Source of the DNA: JALZAA01 sp046727755
GTDB taxonomy: Bacteria > Actinomycetota > Acidimicrobiia > IMCC26256 > JACDBD01
Direction: 5' to 3'
DNA: 21,161 nt
NCBI GenBank assembly: GCA_046727755.1
Contig: JBKPDG010000123.1
Span: 1-21,161, forward strand
Shown here in pieces: positions 8,076 through 14,874 of this stretch; position 1 is the stretch's first letter, and the number at the start of each line of letters is the position of its first letter. The translations under genes and the position numbers were made by a program. The notes under the pieces were generated by a model, which saw only the letters and a program-made list of their open reading frames with translations, was not told where the DNA came from and did not search any database.

Positions 8076-8848
8076 CGGGCCGCGTCCCGTCGCCCGATCA
8101 TCTCGAGCACGGCATCGTGCAACAAGCCGTTGGTCGTCACCGCGCTGCCACCGTCGGCACGCGGGCGGCCCTCCAGGTCCGTGAATCGCCCACCCGCCTC
8201 CTCCACGATCACTTGCAGGGGCGCGTTGTCCCAGAGGTTCATGACGGGCTCGACGGCGATGTCCGCGCTCCCCTCGGCGACGAGCACGTGCGCCCAGTAG
8301 TCGCTGAAGCCCCGCGCCTCCCAGCAACGAGCGGCGAGCGATCGGAAGGCGTCGCCCATTCCGTGCTCGTCGAACGCCGTGAGCGACGTGAAGCAGAACA
8401 GGGCATCCTCGACGGCGCTGACGCGCGACACCGTGATCGGCTCGCCGTCGGCGTACGCTCCGGAGCCGCGCATCGCCCACCACCGGCGGCCGAGCGCGGG
8501 CGCCGACACGACGCCGACCACGATCTCGCCGTCGCGCTCGAGCGCGATCAGCGTCCCCCACGCCGGGATGCCGCGCACGAAGCTCTTCGTGCCGTCGATC
8601 GGATCGAGGATCCAGCGCCGGTCGCCCGACCCCGGCGTCTCGCCGTACTCCTCACCGACGACGCCGTCGCCGGGGCGCTCTGCCTCGATGCGAGCCCGGA
8701 GCATCTGTTCGGCGGCGCGATCGGCTTCGCTGACCGGCGTGAGGTCGGGTTTGGTCTCCACGACGAGATCCGTCGCGCGGAAGCGCGGCATCGTTGTCTC
8801 GTCGGCGGCATCCGCGAGCTCGAGGGCGAACGTGAGGTCGGACTCGAT
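8072..8848 (-). CDS. hisN: Histidinol-phosphatase of the inositol-monophosphatase family (HisN-like), possible ATC start
   Basis: This protein of about 258 residues is an IMP-superfamily phosphatase most like actinobacterial HisN, which converts histidinol phosphate to histidinol with Mg2+. Numbered from the proposed start, the metal ligands are Glu66/Glu67 in GEEYGE and Asp82 and Asp85 in LDPIDGTKSF, with a late Asp in NLWDNAPL. The block VRGIPAWGTLIAL and the ending TTNGLLHDAVL are HisN-like. The start is odd. The family N-terminus begins just before DLTFALELADAADE, but no ATG, GTG or TTG exists there. Instead ATC GAG TCC GAC lies 8 nt after TAGGTT, exactly the local leaderless spacing. Fallbacks are ATG 8791, which removes 19 conserved residues, or ATG 8932, which overlaps the thiolase end and adds an Arg-rich tail. 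The function is fairly sure; the start is unsure. Confidence 0.8.
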   Translation of the reverse strand: MESDLTFALELADAADETTMPRFRATDLVVETKPDLTPVSEADRAAEQMLRARIEAERPGDGVVGEEYGETPGSGDRRWILDPIDGTKSFVRGIPAWGTLIALERDGEIVVGVVSAPALGRRWWAMRGSGAYADGEPITVSRVSAVEDALFCFTSLTAFDEHGMGDAFRSLAARCWEARGFSDYWAHVLVAEGSADIAVEPVMNLWDNAPLQVIVEEAGGRFTDLEGRPRADGGSAVTTNGLLHDAVLEMIGRRDAAR

Positions 8849-8856
8849 GCTCTCAG

Positions 8857-8862
8857 AACCTA
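8857..8862 (-). promoter_or_regulatory. Candidate leaderless -10 (TAGGTT) for hisN-like gene
   Basis: TAGGTT on the minus strand is followed by 8 nt and then an ATC codon in frame with the conserved HisN N-terminus. It lies between the thiolase stop codon and the hisN frame, so the phosphatase-kinase pair may have its own promoter. Confidence 0.4.
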
Positions 8863-8876
8863 CAGAAGGGAGGGAC

Positions 8877-10067
8877 CTACGACGGGGCCGGCACCTCGAG
8901 CACGGTGGCCGAGCCCATGCCGCCTCCGGCACACATGCTCACGCAGCCCAGCCCCCCACCGCGCCGCCGCAGCTCGTAGATCGTCGTCGCGACCATACGG
9001 GCGCCGGTGGCGGCGACGGGATGGCCGAGGCTGCAGCCGCTGCCGTTCACGTTCACGATGTCGTGCGGGAGGCCGAGGATGCGGGACGACGCGACCGCCA
9101 TCGCCGCGAACGCCTCGTTGATCTCGACGAGGTCGAGGTCCGAGACCGCAATGCCGGCACGCTCGGCGGCCTTCGGGATCGCGAGCGTGGGCGCCAGGCC
9201 GGTGTCCCGAGGCGGCACGCCCACCGACGCCCACGACCGGACGATGGCCAGCGGCTCGAGCCCGTGCTCGTCGGCGTAGTCGCGGTCGGCGACGACGACC
9301 GCGCAGCCGGCGTCGTTGAGGCCCGATGAGTTCCCGGCGGTGATGCTGAAGCCCTCGATCTCCGGATGGAGCGGCGGAAGCTGGGCCAGCTTCTCGGGCG
9401 TCGTGTCGCGACGCGGGTGCTCGTCGACGTCGAAGGTGCGCGTCTCGCCGCGCTTTCCACGGACCGGTACTTCCATCGCGAAGATCTCGTCGCGGAGCCG
9501 GCCCTCGTCCGTAGCGGCGACGGCGCGCATGTGCGAGTGGTACGCCCAGTTGTCCTGCTCCTCGCGGCTCACGCCGGCCTTGACCGCGGTGTTCCAGCCG
9601 ACCGTGATCGACATGTCCATGGTCGGTGCGTCGGGCGTCGCCGGGTGGCTGGGCGAGAGCCACGGCTCGACGCCCGCGTACGGGCCCGGCAGCTTCTTCA
9701 TGACGCTCGGGCTCTGGGTGATGCTCTCGGCGCCGCCCGCGATCACGACGCGGTCCATACCGGACCGGATGCCGGCGGCGGCGGTCTGGATGGGCGCCAT
9801 GCCCGACGCGCAGTGGCGGTTGTGGGCAAGACCCGGGATGTCGGTCAAGCCGAGGTCGACGGCGGCGTAGCGCGCCACGCAGCCGCCGCCCTGGAGCGAC
9901 TCGCCCATGATGATGTCCTCGACGTCCTCTGCCGGCACGCTCGAGCGCTTGAGCGCCTCGCTGATCGACGCCTTGGCGAGCTCGAACACGTCGATGTCGG
10001 CGAGCGATCCCTTGCGCGCCGTCCCGATGGCAGTGCGGGCGGCGGACACGATGACGGCATCAGGCAT
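8877..10067 (-). CDS. Acetyl-CoA acetyltransferase / 3-ketoacyl-CoA thiolase
   Basis: This 396-residue enzyme is a complete thiolase, which cleaves 3-ketoacyl-CoA with CoA or condenses two acetyl-CoA units. Cys86 in NRHCASGMA is the acyl-carrying nucleophile. The C-terminal catalytic set is visible as NEAFAAMA, GHPVAATGAR with the activating His, and CVSMCAGGGMGSA with the second Cys. The residue before Cys86 is His, where Phe or other residues are common; this is a mild variation. The ATG at 10067 is well supported: AGGAA lies 8 nt upstream and GGAGG further up. The gene diverges from the SDR across 112 bp that hold an inverted repeat, suggesting joint control with the SDR/ligase operon. It most likely acts as the last step of beta-oxidation; a biosynthetic role is not excluded. 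Confidence 0.93.
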   Translation of the reverse strand: MPDAVIVSAARTAIGTARKGSLADIDVFELAKASISEALKRSSVPAEDVEDIIMGESLQGGGCVARYAAVDLGLTDIPGLAHNRHCASGMAPIQTAAAGIRSGMDRVVIAGGAESITQSPSVMKKLPGPYAGVEPWLSPSHPATPDAPTMDMSITVGWNTAVKAGVSREEQDNWAYHSHMRAVAATDEGRLRDEIFAMEVPVRGKRGETRTFDVDEHPRRDTTPEKLAQLPPLHPEIEGFSITAGNSSGLNDAGCAVVVADRDYADEHGLEPLAIVRSWASVGVPPRDTGLAPTLAIPKAAERAGIAVSDLDLVEINEAFAAMAVASSRILGLPHDIVNVNGSGCSLGHPVAATGARMVATTIYELRRRGGGLGCVSMCAGGGMGSATVLEVPAPS

Positions 10068-10075
10068 GTTTCTCG

Positions 10076-10088
10076 TTCCTCTTCCTCC
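10076..10088 (-). promoter_or_regulatory. Strong ribosome binding site of the thiolase gene
   Basis: On the minus strand GGAGGAAGAGGAA precedes the thiolase ATG, with the last AGGAA 8 nt from the start. This contrasts with the leaderless starts elsewhere and fixes the start codon. Confidence 0.7.
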
Positions 10089-10123
10089 GAGTCGGATCGG
10101 TGCGCGATCTCCGAGGAGCGTAC

Positions 10124-10139
10124 CTGACGTCTGAGTCAG
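10124..10139. promoter_or_regulatory. Inverted repeat, candidate operator (CTGAC-N6-GTCAG)
   Basis: The arms CTGAC and GTCAG flank a 6-bp spacer in the middle of the thiolase-SDR divergent region. It lies between a candidate minus-strand -10 (TACGCT, 10122-10117) and a candidate plus-strand -10 (TAATCT, 10140-10145), so a bound repressor could block both promoters. The size suits a TetR-type dimer, which often controls acyl-CoA genes. No regulator gene is in the window. Confidence 0.4.
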
Positions 10140-10145
10140 TAATCT
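10140..10145 (+). promoter_or_regulatory. Candidate -10 (TAATCT) for the SDR operon
   Basis: TAATCT abuts the inverted repeat and would give a short 5' leader that contains the Shine-Dalgarno sequence at 10166-10171. No good -35 is visible, so an activator or an unusual sigma factor is possible. Confidence 0.3.
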
Positions 10146-10165
10146 CTCCGAGCACATCGTCAGAG

Positions 10166-10171
10166 AGGGAG
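10166..10171 (+). promoter_or_regulatory. Ribosome binding site of the SDR gene (AGGGAG)
   Basis: AGGGAG lies 8 nt upstream of the ATG at 10180, inside a purine-rich GAGAGGGAGAGA run. It decides the start of the SDR gene. Confidence 0.65.
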
Positions 10172-10179
10172 AGACATAC

Positions 10180-11103
10180 ATGGGTTCGCTCGACGGCAAA
10201 GTCGCGATCGTGACGGGCGCCGGCCGCGGGATCGGCCGGGGCGAGGCGCTGCTCCTCGCGAGTGAGGGCGCGAAGGTCGTCGTCAACGATCTCGGCGGGG
10301 CGCGGGAAGGCGAAGGCGCCGACAAGACACCGGCACAGCAGGTCGCCGACGAGATCATCGCGGCCGGTGGCGAGGCGGTCGCCAACTACGACGACGTGGC
10401 GTCCTGGCCGGGCGCAGAGTCGCTCGTCGGTCAGGCGGTCGACGAGTTCGGCAAGCTCGACATCCTCGTGAACAACGCGGGGATCCTGCGCGACGGCATG
10501 AGCTTCAACCTCTCCGAGGAGGACTGGGATTCGGTGATCCGCGTCCATCTCAAGGGGCACTTCGCGCCCAGCCGTTTCGCGGCTGTGCACTGGCGCGAGC
10601 GATCGAAGGCGGGCGAGTCCCTCACAGGCCGGATCATCAACACGTCGAGCGAGTCGGGCCTGTTCGGCAACGCCGGGCAGTCGAACTACGCCGCGGCCAA
10701 GGCGGGAATCGCATCGATGACGATCGTGCTCGCCCGCGAGCTGCAGAAGTACGGCGTGACCGTGAACGCGATCGCGCCGCGCGCCCGGACGCGCCTCACC
10801 GAGACCGTCGCCGGCGCCGACCAGCTCATGGCGGCGAAGGAAGGCGAGTTCGACGCCTGGGACCCCGACAACATGGCGCCGCTGATCGGCTTCCTCGCCA
10901 GCGACGCCGCCGCCGACGTGAGCGGCCAGGTGTTCGTCATGTGGGGTGACCGCGTGTATCTGATGCAGGGCTGGTCGCTCGCCAACGAGCTCGCCGCGGG
11001 TGGGAAGCGCTGGACGGTCGCCGACCTGATCGCCAAGAAGGCCGAGCTCTTCGCGCCGGCCGAGGGCGGCAGCGCCATCCCGAGCATGGCATTCTCGATG
11101 TGA
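10180..11103 (+). CDS. Short-chain dehydrogenase/reductase, 17beta-HSD4-like (3-hydroxyacyl-CoA dehydrogenase candidate)
   Basis: This 307-residue NAD(P)-dependent oxidoreductase is a classical SDR. The cofactor motif TGAGRGIG is at 12-19, NNAG at 98-101, and the catalytic set is Ser157, Tyr170 and Lys174 with the usual 13- and 4-residue spacing. The insert after the second strand (about 39-55), the block RDGMSFNLSEEDW, and the stretch SGLFGNAGQSNYAAAK resemble the dehydrogenase domain of peroxisomal multifunctional enzyme 2 (17beta-HSD4). That points to oxidation of a 3-hydroxyacyl-CoA. The C-terminal 60 residues go beyond the Rossmann core. The start has a clear AGGGAG site. It leads an operon with acyl-CoA ligase, cupin and hot-dog genes (gaps of 23, 9 and 11 bp) and diverges from the thiolase gene. 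The CoA-substrate assignment is inferred. Confidence 0.88.
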   Translation: MGSLDGKVAIVTGAGRGIGRGEALLLASEGAKVVVNDLGGAREGEGADKTPAQQVADEIIAAGGEAVANYDDVASWPGAESLVGQAVDEFGKLDILVNNAGILRDGMSFNLSEEDWDSVIRVHLKGHFAPSRFAAVHWRERSKAGESLTGRIINTSSESGLFGNAGQSNYAAAKAGIASMTIVLARELQKYGVTVNAIAPRARTRLTETVAGADQLMAAKEGEFDAWDPDNMAPLIGFLASDAAADVSGQVFVMWGDRVYLMQGWSLANELAAGGKRWTVADLIAKKAELFAPAEGGSAIPSMAFSM

Positions 11104-11126
11104 CCGGCCCTGTGGGATAGATAGCT

Positions 11127-12677
11127 ATGCCCGACTGGGGGGAGCTACTCGTCGACCAGCTGCGCTTCATGGCGCAGCGGTACGGCGATGAAGTCGCCTA
11201 TCGCGACATGGGCTCGGGCGGGGCGATCACGTTCCACGAATGGCACGCCCGCTCGAACGCCCTTGCGCGCGGGTTGGTCACGCGAGGCGTCGAGCAGGGT
11301 GATCGGGTCTCGATCTACCTGCCGAACGACGAGTGTCTCCGCTGGATCGTCGCGTACGCGGCCGTTCACAAGGCCGGCGCGGTCGCCGTGCCCACCAATA
11401 CCCGGCTTTCCGTCCGCGAGCTGATCGCGATCCTGGGCCACGCCGCCGTCCGCGCGATGTTGACGTGTGAGGCTCTGGACGCGACCGCCCGCGATGTTCG
11501 TGCCGAAGTGCCGTCGCTCGACCTGCTCGTCAGCGACGGCGCAGGACACGACCAGGTGGCGTGGAACGACGCCTTCGACCCGGACGACAGTGCATTCCAG
11601 GTCCCGGTCGGGCTGGATGATCTCGCCGACATCATGTACACGTCGGGCACGACCGGGCTGCCCAAGGGTGTCGCCGTTCGCCACCGCAACGTGGCGATGA
11701 TCCCGAACCTCGAGCCGCCGTGGAGCGGCGCGGGCTGGGTGCACGGCGCGCCGCTGTTCACGTTCGCCGGGATCTCGTTCATCTTCAACCCGATGAAGAT
11801 GGGCATGGTCGGCTTGTACCAACCGAAGTTCGACGCCGGTGCATGGCTGCGGCTCGTCGAGCAGGAGCGGCCGACGATGGCGTTCCTCGTCCCCGCGATG
11901 GCCGAGCTGCTCGTCGCGCATCCCGACTTCGCGACGGCCGACCTGAGCAGCTTGCAGGCGGTCTCGATCGGGAGCGCGCCCCTCGCGCCGAACACACTGC
12001 TCACGCTGGTGGAGCGGCTGCCGCAGGCCAGCGTGTCGAACTCGTACGGGATGACCGAGGCCGGCCCGGCGTTCATCGTGATGCCCCAGGAAGAGGTCAC
12101 GAAGCGCATTGGATCGGTGGGCAAGCCGATCCCGCCGATGCAGATCAAGATCGTCGATGACGACGACAACGAGCGCGCCCCCCACGAGGTCGGTGAACTG
12201 TTGACGCGCCTGCCGGGTCGTCAGCGCGAGTACTACCAGGACGCCGACGCCACCGCGAGCACCTGGACGCGCGACGGGTGGTTGCGCAGTGGCGACCTCG
12301 GCTACGTCGACGACGATGGGTTCCTCTACCTCGTCGGCCGCAAGAAGGACCTCATCGTCCGAGGCGGGCACAACGTGTACCCGACCGACATCGAGAGCGT
12401 CATCCTCGAACACCCGGCGGTGCGCGAGGCCGCGGTCGTCGGCATCCCGCACGACGTGCTCGGTGAGGACATCGCCGCCTTCGTGGTGCGCAAACCCGAC
12501 GCCGCTGTCGGCGGTGACGAGCTCCAGGCGTTCTGCGCCGACCATCTCGCGGACTACAAGCGCCCGCGACAAGTCACGTTCGTCGACGAGCTGCCGCGCA
12601 ACGCAACCGGCAAGGTGATGAAGCACCTACTGGGCAACGACGCCGTGGGGACGACGGGCGGGACGAAATCGTCGTAG
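11127..12677 (+). CDS. AMP-dependent acyl-CoA synthetase/ligase
   Basis: This 516-residue enzyme belongs to the ANL adenylating superfamily and should activate a carboxylic acid to its CoA thioester via an acyl-AMP. Motifs in order are the P-loop YTSGTTGLPKG at 171-181, the A5 motif SYGMTEAG, the A8 hinge SGDLGYVDDDG with GRKKDLIVRGGHNVYP, and the C-terminal catalytic Lys496 in PRNATGKVMK. The length is normal for FadD-type or medium-chain ligases; substrate choice cannot be read. It starts 23 bp after the SDR stop codon, with no clear Shine-Dalgarno site before its ATG. Its TAG stop codon (12675-12677) forms the first half of the putative -10 of the next gene. It is the likely entry enzyme of the pathway that the SDR, hot-dog protein and thiolase continue. 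Confidence 0.93.
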   Translation: MPDWGELLVDQLRFMAQRYGDEVAYRDMGSGGAITFHEWHARSNALARGLVTRGVEQGDRVSIYLPNDECLRWIVAYAAVHKAGAVAVPTNTRLSVRELIAILGHAAVRAMLTCEALDATARDVRAEVPSLDLLVSDGAGHDQVAWNDAFDPDDSAFQVPVGLDDLADIMYTSGTTGLPKGVAVRHRNVAMIPNLEPPWSGAGWVHGAPLFTFAGISFIFNPMKMGMVGLYQPKFDAGAWLRLVEQERPTMAFLVPAMAELLVAHPDFATADLSSLQAVSIGSAPLAPNTLLTLVERLPQASVSNSYGMTEAGPAFIVMPQEEVTKRIGSVGKPIPPMQIKIVDDDDNERAPHEVGELLTRLPGRQREYYQDADATASTWTRDGWLRSGDLGYVDDDGFLYLVGRKKDLIVRGGHNVYPTDIESVILEHPAVREAAVVGIPHDVLGEDIAAFVVRKPDAAVGGDELQAFCADHLADYKRPRQVTFVDELPRNATGKVMKHLLGNDAVGTTGGTKSS

Positions 12678-12680
12678 CCT
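12675..12680 (+). promoter_or_regulatory. Candidate leaderless -10 (TAGCCT) for cupin gene
   Basis: TAGCCT begins with the TAG stop codon of the ligase gene and lies 6 nt before the GTG start of the cupin gene. It suggests an internal promoter within the operon. Confidence 0.45.
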
Positions 12681-12686
12681 GAACAC

Positions 12687-13223
12687 GTGCTCGACGTCGA
12701 GCAGTTCGTGGCTGAGTGCCAGTCGACCCTTGCCGAGTCTGAGCCACGCCTGGCCGTTTCCGACCTGTTGGAACGGACCGTGAGCGAGCCTTCGCAATGC
12801 GAAGCGGCGCTGCCGGCCACCCGGGCCGAGCTCACGACCTTGCACCACTCCCCCGAGCTCACGGTGCTGAAGGTGGTGTGGGCGCCCGGGATGTCGATCT
12901 GGCCGCACGACCACCAGATGTGGGCCGCCATCGCCATCTACGCCGGGCAGGAGGACAACACCTTCTTCCGTCGCACGGACGGCGGTCTCGAGGCGCGGCG
13001 CACCCGCGGGCTCAGCACCAACGACGTCGTGCTCCTCGGCGACGACACGATCCACGCGGTGCACAACCCGCTCGGCACCTGCACCGCCGCCATTCACGTA
13101 TACGGCGGCGACTTCTTCAACCGCGACATGTCGCAATGGAACCCCGAGACCCTGGAGCCGGAACAAGACCCGAGGTCGCCGGCCAGCTTCTTCGAAGAGG
13201 CCAACGAGCGTCTCGGCCTGTAG
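12687..13223 (+). CDS. Cysteine-dioxygenase-like cupin metalloprotein
   Basis: This 178-residue protein is a double-stranded beta-helix (cupin) with a probable iron site. His74 and His76 in PHDHQMW form the H-x-H pair, Glu89 in GQEDNTFFRR fits the acidic position, and His123 in DDTIHAVHNP would complete the triad, with His126 close by. The fold and order of motifs resemble thiol dioxygenases such as cysteine or 3-mercaptopropionate dioxygenase, and I recall related sequences annotated only as predicted metal-dependent enzymes of this fold. It sits 9 bp after the acyl-CoA ligase and 11 bp before a hot-dog gene, so a role in the same catabolic route is likely. A thiol or sulfinate substrate is one possibility; ordinary carbon catabolism is another. 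The GTG start is supported by TAGCCT 6 nt upstream. Confidence 0.75.
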   Translation: MLDVEQFVAECQSTLAESEPRLAVSDLLERTVSEPSQCEAALPATRAELTTLHHSPELTVLKVVWAPGMSIWPHDHQMWAAIAIYAGQEDNTFFRRTDGGLEARRTRGLSTNDVVLLGDDTIHAVHNPLGTCTAAIHVYGGDFFNRDMSQWNPETLEPEQDPRSPASFFEEANERLGL

Positions 13224-13226
13224 GGT
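13221..13226 (+). promoter_or_regulatory. Candidate leaderless -10 (TAGGGT) for MaoC-N-like gene
   Basis: TAGGGT begins with the TAG stop codon of the cupin gene and is followed by 8 nt and the GTG at 13235. This is the second consecutive case in which a stop codon supplies half of a -10 element. Confidence 0.45.
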
Positions 13227-13234
13227 CCCCCGCC

Positions 13235-13687
13235 GTGGCACTCACGGAGCTCAAGGGGCAGGAGACGGGCACCCAGAAGGTCGCGATCGAGCGCGGCCCG
13301 GTCCGCGTCTTCGCCGAAGCCCTCGGCGACACCGACGACATGTACAGCGGCGAGGACGCCCTCGTGCCGCCCACCTTCCCGTTCGTGATGTCGTACTGGG
13401 GCTCGCTCGGCACGGGAGGCGCTGCCGGGCTCCCGATCGACCGGCTGCGCGGACCCGGGCGCGCCATCCTCCACGGAGAGCAGGCGTTCGAGTATGAGCG
13501 CTGGCCGAAGGTCGGCGACGTCCTCGAGGGCACCACCGTCATCACAGACGTCTACGAGAAGGAACGATCCAACGGCGGCAAGCTCGAGTTCTACGTCACC
13601 GAGACCGACTGGAAGGACGCCGACTCGGGCGAGCCGGTCGTGAAGTCGATTTTCACCCTGGTGATCAACGTCCGACCGCCGAGTTAA
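13235..13687 (+). CDS. MaoC N-terminal-like hot-dog protein (FAS1-type dehydratase subunit)
   Basis: This 150-residue protein resembles the MaoC-dehydratase N-terminal family, the fold of mycobacterial HadA/HadC-type subunits. Visible features are FAEALGDTDDMYSG near 24-37, the VPPTFPF turn, the helix entry LHGEQAFEYERWPKVGD, and a final strand ending in VINVRPP. These subunits bind the acyl-CoA or acyl-ACP tail and usually pair with a catalytic partner carrying the Asp-x4-His dyad; I do not see that dyad here. An enoyl-CoA hydratase partner may lie elsewhere. It is the last gene of the SDR operon. The GTG start is chosen from TAGGGT 8 nt upstream, since the frame stays open through the cupin gene. 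Its TAA stop shares the 4 bp TTAA with the convergent stop of the DUF222-HNH gene. Confidence 0.78.
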   Translation: MALTELKGQETGTQKVAIERGPVRVFAEALGDTDDMYSGEDALVPPTFPFVMSYWGSLGTGGAAGLPIDRLRGPGRAILHGEQAFEYERWPKVGDVLEGTTVITDVYEKERSNGGKLEFYVTETDWKDADSGEPVVKSIFTLVINVRPPS

Positions 13688-14832
13688 GGATGCGGGTCGT
13701 CGGGTGGGACGAGGTCCCAGTTGCCGGCCTCGCCGACGACGCGCCAGCCGCAATAAGTCTTGAGATGGTGGTGGTGCGGGCAGATCCGCCAGGCGTTGCG
13801 GATGTTCGTTTCGCCCCCGTCCTCGATCGGGACGACATGGTCGATCTGGAGAAACTGATCGTTGGCGCAACTCTTCACCCCGCACGCCGGGTAGCGCGCC
13901 TCGAGCGCCCGGCGCAGCTTCATCGGGATGACGCGCTTCGGTGAAGAAACGGCGGTGATGTCATCGCCATCGCGCACCAGCACGGCAACAGACGCATCGT
14001 CGAGCAGCGCCCGGGCGGTGGTCACCGGTACCGGCCCCATCCAATCGATCTCGCAGCGCTCCGCGTTCTGGGTGTGCCCGCGTGCCAGCGCCGCGCTGTC
14101 GACCGTCACCCGCACCTCGACCGGCTTGCACGGCCCTTCGCTCGCCAGCGCCACGAGTGCGTCTGCGGCGTAAGCAGCGCGAGGCTCATGCCGCCCGGCG
14201 CGGCGAGCCTGCCGGAAGATGCGGTCGATGTGAGCCTCCCAGGCCGCGTCGAACCGGGCGCCGGCGTCGGGCGCCATTCGTCCCTCCAACCGGTATGCCC
14301 CGTCAGGATCGCTCCACTTGTGCGCCCGCCTCGTCTCGTGGAGGCGCCGTGCCCACGCTTGGTCGTCGGCCTCGGCGCCGGCGCGCACCTCCCGGCACCG
14401 GTCACGGAGGCCTTTCACGCTCGTCGATTCCGCGGTCGCCAACAGCGCGGACTCGGCGCCCGGATCACAGCCCGCCGCGCTCACGATCTCCGCCGCTTGT
14501 GTCTCCGACAGCGTTCCGGCGCGGAACGCGGCGTCTGTCTCGGGCAGTGCATCGAGCGCTCGAGCGGTCTCCAGCGATCGCGCTGCGGCTCCGACCGTCT
14601 CACCCGCCGCCTCGGCAACCCAATGCGCCGCGCTCCGATAACCGCCCTTCCGCCACGCGCCGGTCTCGTCTACGCGTCGCGCCATGAGCGCCTTCATCGC
14701 CGCGCACACGCGCTCGCCCTCGCTGACGATCTCGAAGAGTGCGGCTGCATCTCCACCGTCGACACAGAGCGGATCGAGGGCGCGCGCCGTCGCCTTCAGA
14801 TCGTCGACTGCGCTGCGAACTCGCTCGAACAC
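13684..14832 (-). CDS. DUF222 domain HNH endonuclease protein (13E12-repeat-like)
   Basis: This 382-residue protein has an N-terminal helical DUF222 region (about 1-290) and a C-terminal HNH nuclease module. The nuclease shows Cys317 and Cys322, the Asp331-His332 pair in QIDHVVP, Asn346 in IRNAWR, and Cys351 with a run of four His. The family matches the 13E12-repeat proteins of mycobacteria, which are numerous, damage-inducible and of unsettled function. An ATG at 14898 is in frame but lies upstream of the apparent -10, so it would not be on the transcript. The GTG at 14832 has GGAGGAA 3 nt before it (5 nt from GGAGG) and coincides with the start of the DUF222 region. A LexA-type box overlaps the promoter, so induction by DNA damage is expected. 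It converges with the MaoC-N-like gene. Confidence 0.88.
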   Translation of the reverse strand: MFERVRSAVDDLKATARALDPLCVDGGDAAALFEIVSEGERVCAAMKALMARRVDETGAWRKGGYRSAAHWVAEAAGETVGAAARSLETARALDALPETDAAFRAGTLSETQAAEIVSAAGCDPGAESALLATAESTSVKGLRDRCREVRAGAEADDQAWARRLHETRRAHKWSDPDGAYRLEGRMAPDAGARFDAAWEAHIDRIFRQARRAGRHEPRAAYAADALVALASEGPCKPVEVRVTVDSAALARGHTQNAERCEIDWMGPVPVTTARALLDDASVAVLVRDGDDITAVSSPKRVIPMKLRRALEARYPACGVKSCANDQFLQIDHVVPIEDGGETNIRNAWRICPHHHHLKTYCGWRVVGEAGNWDLVPPDDPHP

Positions 14833-14835
14833 GGC

Positions 14836-14842
14836 TTCCTCC
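14836..14842 (-). promoter_or_regulatory. Ribosome binding site GGAGGAA that sets the DUF222-HNH start
   Basis: On the minus strand GGAGGAA is followed by GCC and GTG. This near-perfect Shine-Dalgarno site supports initiation at 14832 rather than at ATG 14898. Confidence 0.65.
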
Positions 14843-14874
14843 GGGCCATCGGGTTCACCGGGGGAAGTGGCATC

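Noticed and set aside
7113..8300. Plus-strand open frame of 395 codons opposite the FGGY kinase
   Set aside because: The kinase and phosphatase motifs are on the minus strand; this frame is a composition artefact.
11145..12626. Minus-strand open frame of 493 codons opposite the CoA ligase
   Set aside because: The plus strand carries every ANL motif in order; the opposite frame shows none of its own.
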